Assembly: GCA_017302015.1 (NCBI GenBank)
Contig: JAFLEE010000120.1
Span: 1-12,095, forward strand
Direction of reading: 5' to 3'
Source: Spirochaetota bacterium
GTDB taxonomy: Bacteria > Spirochaetota > UBA12135 > COTS27 > JAFLEE01
Length of the DNA stretch: 12,095 nucleotides
Part shown: in pieces, positions 1-7,198 of the stretch
How positions within the stretch are numbered: the stretch's first letter is position 1
How the letters are laid out: every line of letters starts with the position of its first letter
Position numbers and translations under genes: made by a program
Notes under the pieces: model-generated
The model's database searches: none
The model's input: the letters and a program-made list of their open reading frames with translations, nothing else
Told to the model about the DNA's origin: nothing

Positions 1-1285
1 CGACCTCGTCGAAGGCCCCGTCGGCGGTTTCGCTCTCGAAATGGTTCTTCACCCGCGACCCGACCCAGAGGGCGAAATCGCGGCCGACGAAGGCCTGGGG
101 CGCGCGGATCTCCTTGAAGGAAGCGGTTTGGGGCTGGTCGTTGATGATCCAGCCGAAGTTTCCCGCGGGGGCGTCCCACCAGAGGAGGACGCGGTTCCAT
201 TCGTTATTCTTGAGGGGATGTTCGGCCTCGATGCGGTCGCTCTGGTCGCCGCTGCGGAAGCGCAGGACGAGATTGCGCCCCTGGTCCTTGAAGCATTCGA
301 TGGCCGTGTCGCCCCGCACGAGGTTCATGAGTTCGTAACGCGGCGCGGCTTCTCCCCACATGGGCTTAAGGTAGAAACGCAGGGTGGCGCGAGGGGGGAT
401 TTCGACGCCGGGGTAGGAGAGGCTCGCCTTCTGGTCGTAGGCCCATTTCTTGAGCAGGCCGCCGCGGCCCTCCATGCCGTCGACGAAGGTGACGCGCACC
501 GAGACGTCGCCGGGTACGCTGCGGCCCCCGATCATCGCGCTGAGATTCTCGTCGAAGGGGATGGACAGGAGCGGCGCGGGGAGCGCGGCCGCGGGCCCCT
601 GGGCGAAATCGACGCTCGCGGCGAGGCGTTCCACCTCGGAGAGGGAGAGTTCGCGGTCCCACACGATGAAGTCGTCCAGCACCCCCGCGGCGCCGTTTCG
701 CCGTTCGATGGTGAGCGGCTTGGACTCCCGGCCTTCCGCCGCCCAGGCTTTCTCCACCGCGGCGACGACTTTGCCGTCGATGTGGAGTTTCATCCCGCTC
801 CCGTGGTTCCACGTCAGGGCGAAGTGGTGCCAGGTACGGGGGGCGAGTTCGCCGCCGTACTGCTTGTCGACCAGTTTCTCCCCGTCGCGAACGAGGCGGA
901 ATTGGATGAAGCGGTGTTGGCCCCAGAAGGAACGGTAGCAATCGAAATAGCCGCCGGAGAGGGGGATGCTGAAGAATGAGAAGCGGTTGGTGTCGTTCTT
1001 CTCCCATTCGGTGCGCATCCAGAAGGCGATGGAGCCCGTTTCGTGATGGTAAGCCACCGGCCAAACGATGCGCGCGTTCTCCCCGAGAGCCAGGCCCTGT
1101 CCCCGCCGTCCGGGCACGAGGAGGCAATCGCCGCGGGTTTCCGGCGCGAGGCCCGGGGGCACCTCGCTGGGGAGGCCCTTGTCGAAGGAGGCCGAGAAGA
1201 CGGGATCCGCGGGGGCGGCGAACGCGCTCGACAAGAGGAAGGAGAGCGCGAGGACGGCTCGGGGGAGGAAGGATCGCTTAGGCAT
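1..1285 (-). CDS. Secreted LamG (concanavalin A-like) domain protein, 3' end cut by window edge
   Basis: The frame is open from an ATG at 1285 to the window edge, so at least 428 residues are present and the C-terminus is missing. Residues 1-23 form a signal peptide (basic MPKR start, hydrophobic core, cleavage near AFA), so the protein is exported. Two laminin-G-like jelly-roll modules follow. The first (about 62-222) carries the typical strand TWHHFALTW (151-159), the HIDGK turn (168-172) and the closing LDDFIVWDREL segment (203-213). The second (about 240-428) has EWNRVLLWWD and ends in GAFDEV at the edge. LamG modules bind or decorate glycans; no catalytic domain is visible, so substrate and enzymatic role are unknown. 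The start codon overlaps the stop of the upstream ROK gene by 8 nt (ATGCCTAA), with CGGAG as a weak ribosome binding site, so the two are probably translationally coupled and the ROK protein may control this gene. Confidence 0.85.
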   Translation of the reverse strand, partial: MPKRSFLPRAVLALSFLLSSAFAAPADPVFSASFDKGLPSEVPPGLAPETRGDCLLVPGRRGQGLALGENARIVWPVAYHHETGSIAFWMRTEWEKNDTNRFSFFSIPLSGGYFDCYRSFWGQHRFIQFRLVRDGEKLVDKQYGGELAPRTWHHFALTWNHGSGMKLHIDGKVVAAVEKAWAAEGRESKPLTIERRNGAAGVLDDFIVWDRELSLSEVERLAASVDFAQGPAAALPAPLLSIPFDENLSAMIGGRSVPGDVSVRVTFVDGMEGRGGLLKKWAYDQKASLSYPGVEIPPRATLRFYLKPMWGEAAPRYELMNLVRGDTAIECFKDQGRNLVLRFRSGDQSDRIEAEHPLKNNEWNRVLLWWDAPAGNFGWIINDQPQTASFKEIRAPQAFVGRDFALWVGSRVKNHFESETADGAFDEV

Positions 1286-2558
1286 GGGGTACTCCGGTGC
1301 GGGAAGAAGAAGGGTGGGCGGAACGTCGCTGGGATGCTCGTGGAATCTCGGGGCGGTCCCAATCCACGCCGAGGCGGGCGGCGGCGGGGAGGAGGGCGGC
1401 CCCGCGGGCGAGGTCTTCTTCGCCGTAGCGGGCGGGGAGGATCTGCACCTGGAGCGACCAATCCCGCGGTCCGTAGAGGCTCGCCAATCGGCGGACCACA
1501 TCGACGGTGACCTGGGGGATGCGCGCGGTGAAGGGGTCGAGGAAGATCGCCTGGGGATTGAGGAGGAAAGCGAGACTCAGCGCGGCCTCGCCGATGACGA
1601 GAAAGGTTTCGCTCAAAAGTTGCGCGCTGAACTGGTCGCCCGCCTCGATGGCCGCGGTCACCATCTCGATCGTCACGTACTTGGAGCCGGGCTTGAAATA
1701 GCGCCCGACCAGGGTTCCGCCCCCCCGGGTCATGAGGTCTTTGAGGCGATCGGTCACGCGGTACAGCGGCGCCACCTCGCCGAGGGTGCCGGAGCGCCGG
1801 GTGAGATCGCCGTCTTGATGGGCGCGAACCTGCATCTCCCCCAATTCGCCCGCCCAGTGGCGCGCGCCCCGGTAAAGCGCCCCGCGGAGGAATAACCCCA
1901 ATCCGAATCCCTGGCTGTGGAGATAGAGGAAATCGGAAAATCCCCGGGCCCCGCCCCAGCGGTGCTCCATGAGGGCGAGGAGGTGGGGGATATTCATGAG
2001 CTGGCAGGGCGCATCGAAGGCCCGGGCGAGTGGCGGGCACAGGTCGAAATCGCGGTCTTCAGGGAAATCGGGGGAGTGGATGATCCGCCCCTTCACGGGG
2101 TCGGAGATGCCCGAGACCGCCAAACCGACGCCGCATAGTTTGCCCCGGGGGACGTCATGGCGCGCGAGCAGGCGGCGGATTCGATTCTTGATCTCGGCAA
2201 GCCGTGCTTCGGAAGGAGCGGGCATATCGCCCAACGGTTCCTGGGCGACGATTTCCTGGCGGGCATCGACCAGGGCGATCGCCCCGTGGCGATTGAAAAG
2301 CGATACGCCGATTGAATAGAAAGAATCCGCTTTGAGCGCGAGTTGGATGGGGGGCCGACCCGTGTGGCTGGCATCCCCTTGTTCTTCCGCGAGCAAGCCC
2401 GAGGCGAGGAGGCGGGCGATGGGTTTGGACACGGCCACCTTGCTGACGCCCAGGGCCCGGGCCAATTCCACCCGACTATTGACCCTGCCCGACCACACGG
2501 CCTGCAGGGCGATGCGCTCCGTTTGGGAGTGGGTGGGATAGGGGTCGCTCAGGTTCAT
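1278..2558 (-). CDS. ROK-family transcriptional repressor with degenerate sugar-kinase site
   Basis: 426 residues, the normal length for NagC/Mlc/XylR-type ROK regulators. A winged helix-turn-helix spans about 12-58 (ELARALGVSKVAVSKPIARL), followed by the typical TGRPP linker (66-70) and a ROK fold with GVGLAVSGI (143-151) and WAGELGEMQV (235-244). ROK repressors normally bind a sugar or sugar phosphate and release DNA. Here the usual Asn-Asp of the kinase site is Asn-Ile (189-190), so phosphotransfer is unlikely. The usual zinc site is also absent: the AGEIGH histidine is Glu241, and the following Cys-rich CxCGxxGC stretch reads TRRSGTLGE. It therefore looks like a pure regulator, with ligand unknown. 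No Shine-Dalgarno is visible before the ATG; a promoter and inverted repeat lie just upstream. It overlaps the secreted LamG gene downstream, its most likely target. Confidence 0.9.
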   Translation of the reverse strand: MNLSDPYPTHSQTERIALQAVWSGRVNSRVELARALGVSKVAVSKPIARLLASGLLAEEQGDASHTGRPPIQLALKADSFYSIGVSLFNRHGAIALVDARQEIVAQEPLGDMPAPSEARLAEIKNRIRRLLARHDVPRGKLCGVGLAVSGISDPVKGRIIHSPDFPEDRDFDLCPPLARAFDAPCQLMNIPHLLALMEHRWGGARGFSDFLYLHSQGFGLGLFLRGALYRGARHWAGELGEMQVRAHQDGDLTRRSGTLGEVAPLYRVTDRLKDLMTRGGGTLVGRYFKPGSKYVTIEMVTAAIEAGDQFSAQLLSETFLVIGEAALSLAFLLNPQAIFLDPFTARIPQVTVDVVRRLASLYGPRDWSLQVQILPARYGEEDLARGAALLPAAARLGVDWDRPEIPRASQRRSAHPSSSRTGVPHA

Positions 2559-2567
2559 GTCGAGAAC

Positions 2568-2586
2568 TTAACTTAGTGTCAGTTAA
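2568..2586. promoter_or_regulatory. Candidate ROK operator, TTAACT-N7-AGTTAA
   Basis: This is a perfect 6-bp inverted repeat with a 7-nt spacer, ending 10 nt before the ROK start codon. A further AGTTAA half-site lies at 2610-2615. It overlaps the proposed -10 element, as expected for autorepression. AT-rich dyads of this kind are known ROK targets; assignment to this ROK protein is inference from position. Confidence 0.5.
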
Positions 2587-2603
2587 AAATGGCATATAGT
2601 CAA
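2575..2603 (-). promoter_or_regulatory. Candidate promoter of the ROK-LamG unit
   Basis: TTGACT (2603-2598) is followed after exactly 17 nt by GACACT (2580-2575), on the minus strand. The -35 matches consensus at 5 of 6 positions but the -10 at only 3 of 6. Transcription would begin about 10 nt before the ATG at 2558, leaving almost no leader, which fits the lack of a ribosome binding site. Confidence 0.35.
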
Positions 2604-2611
2604 CGAGATAG

Positions 2612-2634
2612 TTAATTAAATTAATTAAATTAAT
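2612..2634. repeat. Short AT-rich tandem repeat, TTAATTAAA x 2.5
   Basis: Two full copies and a partial copy of the 9-mer TTAATTAAA form the most AT-rich stretch in the window, just upstream of the proposed ROK promoter. Each unit contains the palindrome TTAATTAA. It may act as an UP element or a protein-binding tract, but function is unknown. Confidence 0.7.
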
Positions 2635-3008
2635 ACATATCGATTCCCCGATGGAAGTCTGAACAACCGATTTGAAACCTTCACCTGAATGGAGCGAATG
2701 CACGCGTACAAGCACCCAATCGTGGTGGCGGGAAGCGTGTGGAAAGAGGGAACTTTTTGATAGCTCCTCGTTCGACTTTGGCGGGTCGTAAAAATGCCGG
2801 AATGCGCCCGGCCAAGGTAGGGTTCTCCGTAGGAAAAACGCGGGCGTTCCGGATGGGTGATGGCATCGATCGATTCATCGACACGCGCCCCGATGAGCGG
2901 CTCGCCGGACTCCGTTACCACGCCGGGTGCTTCCAATTGGCCATCGCGCGGGGGACCGCCAAGTTCCCGGATCATGCCGTCTGTAGGGGGTGGCGCGCCC
3001 CCCGGTGT
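2635..3008. other. Unassigned intergenic stretch upstream of the ROK promoter
   Basis: About 370 nt between the lnt-like gene and the ROK control region. Two overlapping small frames exist: minus strand 2975 to 2625 (116 codons) and plus strand from 2739 (112 codons, running into lnt). Neither has a ribosome binding site or a recognised domain, and the minus frame runs into the AT-rich control region, so neither is called as a gene. A GC-rich hairpin sits next to the lnt stop. I see no riboswitch or tRNA signature. Confidence 0.5.
2986..3003 (-). terminator. GC-rich hairpin after the lnt-like gene (weak terminator candidate)
   Basis: On the minus strand, 5 nt after the stop at 3009, GGGGGG and CCCCC arms flank CGCGCCA. 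No T-tract follows (TACAGACG), so it is at best a factor-dependent or inefficient terminator. Confidence 0.3.
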
Positions 3009-4472
3009 TCAGGCCGTCCTCGGCCTCGCGCGCCGATAGGCGAGGAACGCCAGCGCGAGGAGATATCCCGCCCCTAGGAACACGAGCAGGTCGCCGATGC
3101 GCGAATACAAGGTCTCCACCCGCGCCGTGGGAAGCGAAACCATGAGCACCCGCTCCGGTGATTCGAAACTGGAAAGCCAACCCCGCAGCCTCCCATAGGG
3201 ATCGATCCCCGCGGAAAGACCCATGCGCGTGGAGCGGAGGATCGAGAAACCGCCTTCGATGGCCCGTAGCGAAGCCATTTGGGTGTGGATGGGATCGATG
3301 CCCCGCCAATCGGAAGACGGAAGGGCGATGATCCCGGCCCCCAGGCGCGCGTGCTCCCTGGCGAGGCGCGGGAAATCATAATCATAGCAGATGGCGCCGG
3401 CGCTCTTGCCGAATGGGGTGGAGGCGAGTCGCGGGGCCTCGGTCCCCCGAACGGCGGGTTCCCCGGGTACGGGCTCGTGCTTCAGATAGCGATGATCCAA
3501 CGCGCCGCTGGGCAGGAACCAGGCGAACTTGTTCTCGTAGCGCACGGGGTTCGAAGAGAGGGGGATGATGTAGGCCGCGACGAGGTGGATGCGCCCTTCC
3601 CGCGCGATTCCGCCGGCGCGTTCCAAGAAGGCGTCTTCGTCGGCCGCGGCGACGAGGGTCGCCCCTTCGTTCCACACGACCAGGGCGGCGCCCGACGCGG
3701 CGGCGGCGCGGGTGCGGGCGAAGAGCCCGTCTTCGATGGCGCGGATCTGCCCCGGGGAGGGGAGCGGCCCCGCGCCGAAGGTCGCGTCGGTTCCCACCGC
3801 GGCCAATCGCGCCGTCTGGACGGGGGCCGGCGCGGTTGCGAGGCGAAGGGCGCCGAACCCATGGGCGGCAAGGACGGCGAGGAGCGTCGCCATGAGAAGG
3901 CGTTTCCGCTCGGGACCCTCGACCTTCCAGGCCCGCTCCAGCGCGGCCGCCGTCCCATAGACCACCCACCCGATGGCCGCGAGGCCGCCCAGGCTCGCGA
4001 GTTGGAGGAGGGGGAGGTTGTCGAGTTGGGTGTAGGCGGCGGCGCCCCAGGAAGCGAGCGGGGTGAGATTGGGTTGGACCCACTCGGCGGCGACCATCAG
4101 GGCGGGGAAGGCCAGCACGGCGCGCCCGTCGTCCCAACGGCGCCGGAGAAGATCCCAGCAAAGATAGGGGATCGCGAAGAGGAGCCCGATGGGAACACCG
4201 AAGCCGAGGGCCGCGACGGCGGGAAGCGGTTCCGTGATGATCTTGAGCGTCGCCAATGTCCAGGCCAGCGGGAGAGCGGCCGCGAGCACGGCGCGCGGCT
4301 TCCAGCCTGGGGCCAACCTGAGGAAACGGAGGATAGGGATGGGCGCGACCCAGGCAAGCGCGCCGACGCCCCAGCGCAGGTTCGCCCCGACGATGAGGGC
4401 GAGGCCGAGTAACAGCCAGGCCCAGGCCTTCACGGGCGTCTTGATTTGCGGAACATCGGCTTGCGTTTTCAT
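3009..4472 (-). CDS. lnt: Apolipoprotein N-acyltransferase homologue (Lnt-like, CN-hydrolase domain)
   Basis: 487 residues, close to the usual ~500. The first ~210 residues hold about six hydrophobic membrane segments, including a loop SWGAAAYTQ (141-149) like the Lnt FPWLxLGY region. A nitrilase-fold domain (about 218-455) and a final membrane helix (about 461-479) follow. The Glu-Lys-Cys triad is complete: Glu269 in VVWNEG, Lys331 in YLKHEP, Cys362 in AICYDYDF. Lnt transfers the third acyl chain to the N-terminal cysteine of lipoproteins at the inner membrane. Two signature spots differ from E. coli Lnt: WNEG for WPE(T/S), and Cys-Tyr-Asp where Cys-Tyr-Glu is usual. A paralogue or relative with another amide substrate is therefore possible. 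The ATG at 4472 is chosen because GAGGAG lies 6 nt upstream; the frame extends to 4664, but that would overlap the TetR gene. It lies 46 nt behind TetR, probably in the same transcript. Confidence 0.85.
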   Translation of the reverse strand: MKTQADVPQIKTPVKAWAWLLLGLALIVGANLRWGVGALAWVAPIPILRFLRLAPGWKPRAVLAAALPLAWTLATLKIITEPLPAVAALGFGVPIGLLFAIPYLCWDLLRRRWDDGRAVLAFPALMVAAEWVQPNLTPLASWGAAAYTQLDNLPLLQLASLGGLAAIGWVVYGTAAALERAWKVEGPERKRLLMATLLAVLAAHGFGALRLATAPAPVQTARLAAVGTDATFGAGPLPSPGQIRAIEDGLFARTRAAAASGAALVVWNEGATLVAAADEDAFLERAGGIAREGRIHLVAAYIIPLSSNPVRYENKFAWFLPSGALDHRYLKHEPVPGEPAVRGTEAPRLASTPFGKSAGAICYDYDFPRLAREHARLGAGIIALPSSDWRGIDPIHTQMASLRAIEGGFSILRSTRMGLSAGIDPYGRLRGWLSSFESPERVLMVSLPTARVETLYSRIGDLLVFLGAGYLLALAFLAYRRARPRTA

Positions 4473-4518
4473 GACTGGCTCCTCATTCGATCGGCGAAGG
4501 CCCATGCGGTAGGGGATT

Positions 4519-5136
4519 TCATGGAATTGGATGCGATGCCGATTTGAGGCCGTGGACAAAAGCGCCCAAAAGCGATCGATCGGCGCTCTCGAAGTCAGCC
4601 CCAAAATCGCGCAGGTGGGTGAGTTGAAGCATCGCTTGGCCGTGGGCGCAGGACCAAAGCCCATAGGCGATGGTTTCCGGGCCGAGGGGCGAGGTCGAAG
4701 GAAAGGTGCCCCGTTCGATCCCGATCTTGGCCGCGCGATGGAGGCGCGTGTAGGGGTTCCCCTCGGTCAGCCCCTCGGTGGGGAGCATCCGCTGGGATCT
4801 CAAATGGGAGAAAAGGAGTAGGAAATCTTCGGGATGGGCCCGGGCGAAATGCACATAGGCGCAGCCGTATTCGATCAGCCGAAAGTCGGGGGGGAGTTCT
4901 TCGGAGACCTTTCCCAGGAAACCATCCAGTCGGACGAGGACGCCTGCGGCGAGTTCGCGGAGGAGGTCTTCTTTGCTCTGGAAATGCACATAGAGCGAGG
5001 CGGGGCTATACCCGGCTTCGGCGGCTACGGCCCGGAGCGAGACCGCGTCGGCCCCGTCTCGAATCACCAGTTTACGGGCGGTTTTGAGGATGTGGGGGCG
5101 GGTTTCGCCGCGTTTGCGTCGGGGAGCGGCCTTCAT
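4519..5136 (-). CDS. TetR/AcrR-family transcriptional regulator
   Basis: 205 residues, typical of the family. The N-terminal DNA-binding domain covers about 12-60, with the recognition helix region VAAEAGYSPASLYVHFQSKE ending the helix-turn-helix. The C-terminal part (about 85-195) resembles the WHG-type TetR ligand domain. It is the first gene of a unit with the lnt-like gene 46 nt downstream. A perfect 15-bp palindrome sits between the -35 and -10 elements just upstream, so self-repression, and with it control of the lnt-like gene, is likely. GGAGGG abuts the ATG directly, too close to act as a Shine-Dalgarno, and the predicted transcript starts at the ATG, suggesting leaderless translation. 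The ligand cannot be read from sequence. Confidence 0.92.
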   Translation of the reverse strand: MKAAPRRKRGETRPHILKTARKLVIRDGADAVSLRAVAAEAGYSPASLYVHFQSKEDLLRELAAGVLVRLDGFLGKVSEELPPDFRLIEYGCAYVHFARAHPEDFLLLFSHLRSQRMLPTEGLTEGNPYTRLHRAAKIGIERGTFPSTSPLGPETIAYGLWSCAHGQAMLQLTHLRDFGADFESADRSLLGAFVHGLKSASHPIP

Positions 5137-5142
5137 CCCTCC

Positions 5143-5171
5143 AGTATACCGAACAGTGTTCGGATCGTCAA
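5143..5171 (-). promoter_or_regulatory. Strong sigma-70-type promoter of the tetR-lnt unit
   Basis: On the minus strand TTGACG (5171-5166), a 17-nt spacer and TATACT (5148-5143) match the -35 and -10 consensus at 5 of 6 positions each, with ideal spacing. Counting 7 nt from the -10 puts the transcription start at or within a base of the A of the ATG at 5136, so the mRNA should have no leader. Confidence 0.75.
5149..5163. promoter_or_regulatory. TetR operator candidate, CCGAACA-G-TGTTCGG
   Basis: This is a perfect 15-bp palindrome with a one-base centre, lying wholly inside the 17-nt promoter spacer and 12 nt before the tetR start. Position and symmetry are those of a classic TetR-family autoregulatory site. 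A bound dimer would block RNA polymerase directly. Confidence 0.75.
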
Positions 5172-5398
5172 GAATGGTGCCTGCGGGTTTTCACCAGCTG
5201 CCAAAATCCTAGGGATGGCCTCCCCTTTGCCAGATGGTGGGGCGGGGAGCGTCCTTATGGGTCGGGGCTTCCTGATGAGAAGCCGAGTTTACCGCGGGCG
5301 AAGACGATGGAGCAGGGCTCCCATTCGCCGAGATCCGGCGGGGTCGATCGAATCCACCCGTAGCGATCGGGAAAAGGGGCGGCATGGGAGCAGGCCCG

Positions 5399-6532
5399 TC
5401 AGCCGAACCTGAGAAAAGCCCCTGCTTTGCATAAGAGTTTCCCAGCCTGCCCGATGTCTTCCAGGCGCCGCAGTCGGGCTCCCTTGCGGCGCGCGGCGAG
5501 TACTCGGGCGACCGTGATGGGCCCGAGCCCGGGCACGCGCAGCAGCTCCCCGCGGGAGGCGGCATTCACATCGACGGGGAAATATTCGGGATGGAGCGAG
5601 GCCCAATGCTCCTTCGGATCGATGGCGAGGGAGAGCATCCCCTGCCCATCCACCGGGATCTCTCCCGCCTGGAAGCCGTACTGGCGCAGCAAAAAATCGA
5701 CCTGATAGAGGCGGTGCTCCCGGGTGAGCAGCTCGCCGTCGCTCTGGGAGCCTTTTTCAGGCGCCTCGCCGGGGAGGCCCGCATCGCCCGTGCCCCGTTG
5801 GTAGGCGCTGAAATAGATGCGGCTCATGCGCAGCCGCCCGTAGAGGCGTGCCATGGCTTCGAGCAGGTCTCGGTCGCGCTCTTCGGCGGCGCCGACGACG
5901 AATTGGGTGGTCTGTTTGACCCCCGCGTGCTTCATGCCGGGGCCGGTCAAATGGCTGATGAGCCGTACGGGGTGGACGATATGCCGTTCGTAATCTTTGT
6001 CGGGGCATAGAACGCTAAAACTCGTACGCGTGGGCGCCTCGAAATTGAGGGAGACCGCGCTCGCCACCGACAGCGCGCTTTCGACGGCCGCGTCGGAGGC
6101 CCCGGGGATGATCTTCAGGTGCACATAGCCTCGGAAACCGTGCTTCTGCCGCAGGAGCTTCACGGCGGCGAGCATGCGGTCCATGGTGTGGTCGGCGTCG
6201 CGCTGGACTCCCGAACTGAGGAAGAGCCCCATGACGCCGCGGGTGCGCCGAAAATGCATGAAGGTGTCGGCGACTTCTTCGGGTTCGAGGGCGCAGCGGG
6301 GCCCGTCGCGACCGGCGCGAAAGGGGCAATAGCGGCAGTGATTGACGCAGGAATTGGTGAGGAGGGTCTTGAGCATGATGCCCGTGCCCCCGCTGGGGAG
6401 TTGGACGGGATAGAGCCACATGCCGTCGGGGGTCCGGCGGCGATGGTCGTCGTTGGCCTTGGTACCGCAGGCGCAGGCGAGGTCGTAGCGGGAGGCGTCG
6501 GCGAGGAGTTGGAGTTTGGAGAGGGTATCCAT
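5399..6532 (-). CDS. Putative DNA modification/repair radical SAM protein with C-terminal helix-hairpin-helix
   Basis: 377 residues. The N-terminus (KLQLLADASRYDLACAC) and overall layout match the family annotated as putative DNA modification/repair radical SAM protein, which in many genomes is linked to a uracil-DNA-glycosylase-like partner. The [4Fe-4S] cluster motif is C62-x3-C66-x2-C69 (CVNHCRYC), which would cleave S-adenosylmethionine to a 5'-deoxyadenosyl radical. Residues about 318-377 form a helix-hairpin-helix tail (VDVNAASRGELLRVPGLGP) that should bind DNA non-specifically. The reaction is not established. No UDG-like partner is visible in this window; the neighbours are TetR/lnt downstream and a STAS gene upstream. 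No ribosome binding site precedes the ATG at 6532, and no better in-frame ATG was found nearby. Confidence 0.9.
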   Translation of the reverse strand: MDTLSKLQLLADASRYDLACACGTKANDDHRRRTPDGMWLYPVQLPSGGTGIMLKTLLTNSCVNHCRYCPFRAGRDGPRCALEPEEVADTFMHFRRTRGVMGLFLSSGVQRDADHTMDRMLAAVKLLRQKHGFRGYVHLKIIPGASDAAVESALSVASAVSLNFEAPTRTSFSVLCPDKDYERHIVHPVRLISHLTGPGMKHAGVKQTTQFVVGAAEERDRDLLEAMARLYGRLRMSRIYFSAYQRGTGDAGLPGEAPEKGSQSDGELLTREHRLYQVDFLLRQYGFQAGEIPVDGQGMLSLAIDPKEHWASLHPEYFPVDVNAASRGELLRVPGLGPITVARVLAARRKGARLRRLEDIGQAGKLLCKAGAFLRFG

Positions 6533-6578
6533 CGGGTCCGGCCCGTAGGGCGGGTGCTGCCGATTCTGCCCTGGCTCA

Positions 6579-6595
6579 TGGACAGATTTTGTCCA
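6579..6595. promoter_or_regulatory. Inverted repeat TGGACA-N5-TGTCCA upstream of the radical SAM gene
   Basis: 6-bp arms and a 5-nt spacer, 47 nt upstream of the radical SAM start and 68 nt past the STAS stop. It could be a damage- or stress-responsive operator. It does not match the classical LexA boxes I know (CTG-N10-CAG or GAAC-N4-GTTC), so the regulator is unknown. No clear promoter hexamers accompany it. Confidence 0.35.
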
Positions 6596-6662
6596 GGAAA
6601 ATCAGGTCGATGAGCGGATGGGGCACCTCGGCCCGGCGGGTTTCAAGGGCCATTCTTTTGGT

Positions 6663-7055
6663 TCAGGGATTGGGGTCGCTACCCCATTGGGGGGCCACGG
6701 CCGGCAGATCCAGTGGAGCGGTCTGCGGGCACTCCAATAGGAACCCCATGGATGAAAGGCGCAATTGGCGGCCCCATTCGGGCGTCGCCCGGATGCAAAG
6801 GCGGTTCCCGCGCCGTTTCAGCACGTGGGCGAGATGAAGGAGCGCGCACAATAGCGCCGTATCGCCCCGCTCCAGATCCACGAAATGGATGCGGAGGTCG
6901 CGCTTGCCGGCGAAAAGATGGCTCCGCATCCAACGGATCCACTCTTGGCTCTCCTCCCCGACGAGTTCCTTACGGCCCAAGCGGATCGAGACTTCTGCGG
7001 AGGGGGTTCTTTCCAGGCGCGGCGAAGTTCGGGGATTGGAAGTTTCGATGCACAT
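6663..7055 (-). CDS. STAS-domain (anti-sigma-factor-antagonist-like) protein
   Basis: 130 residues from the ATG at 7055. Residues about 20-110 follow the STAS/SpoIIAA pattern: a first strand with KELVGEES (29-36), the central strand DLRIHFVDLERGDTALL (53-69), a helix and the strand HVLKRRGNRLCIRATP (77-92), then the RLSSMGF turn. STAS proteins relay signals by partner binding, usually switched by phosphorylation of a Ser in a D-S-(S/T)-G loop. Here the loop reads Asp65-Thr66-Ala67, so Thr66 could be the phosphoacceptor or the switch may be lost. The frame extends to an ATG at 7205 and another at 7070. Both lie upstream of, or inside, a -24/-12 promoter whose predicted start coincides with the A of the ATG at 7055, so 7055 is preferred. 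The neighbour upstream is cheD, behind a near-identical promoter, hinting at a chemosensory role. Confidence 0.7.
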   Translation of the reverse strand: MCIETSNPRTSPRLERTPSAEVSIRLGRKELVGEESQEWIRWMRSHLFAGKRDLRIHFVDLERGDTALLCALLHLAHVLKRRGNRLCIRATPEWGRQLRLSSMGFLLECPQTAPLDLPAVAPQWGSDPNP

Positions 7056-7066
7056 GCCATTAGAAT

Positions 7067-7082
7067 GCATAAACGGTGCCAA
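7067..7082 (-). promoter_or_regulatory. Sigma-54-type (-24/-12) promoter of the STAS gene
   Basis: The minus strand reads TTGGCACCGTTTATGC, with GG and GC exactly 12 nt apart, matching the consensus TGGCAC-N5-TTGC except for ATGC in the -12 block. The start would fall 12 nt downstream, at 7055, on an ATG. The same element, identical at 14 of 16 positions, precedes cheD. Confidence 0.6.
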
Positions 7083-7159
7083 GTCGTCGGGCGTTGGAGG
7101 CGGCCCGAACGCCTGAATAACGGCTCTCGAGAGGGTCGGGCGCGTCGCGGCGGCCGTCC

Positions 7160-7198
7160 GATCGCAAACGCCGATGCGGGATCGCAAGGGGCTGCGAT
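7160..7198. promoter_or_regulatory. Upstream activator-site candidate for the STAS gene
   Basis: Two copies of GATCGCAA (7160-7167 and 7180-7187) repeat at exactly 20 nt, about two helical turns. The second forms an inverted repeat ATCGCA-N6-TGCGAT (7181-7198). The near copy lies 80 nt upstream of the -24 GG, the usual distance for sigma-54 enhancer sites. A matching site lies at the same distance from the cheD promoter. Confidence 0.5.

Noticed and set aside
41-979. Long plus-strand frame of 312 codons opposite the LamG gene
   Set aside because: It is antisense to a frame with a signal peptide and two LamG modules; its product has no domain pattern and reflects high GC.
814-2040. 408-codon minus-strand frame spanning LamG and ROK
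   Set aside because: Arg/Pro/Gly-rich shadow in another frame of two clearly coding genes.
3279-4412. 377-codon plus-strand frame opposite lnt
   Set aside because: Antisense shadow; Gly/Glu/Arg-rich with no domain, while the minus strand holds the complete acyltransferase triad.
5266-5284. Hairpin GGCTTC-N7-GAAGCC between tetR and the radical SAM gene
   Set aside because: No T-tract on the minus strand and more than 110 nt beyond the radical SAM stop; too weak to call a terminator.
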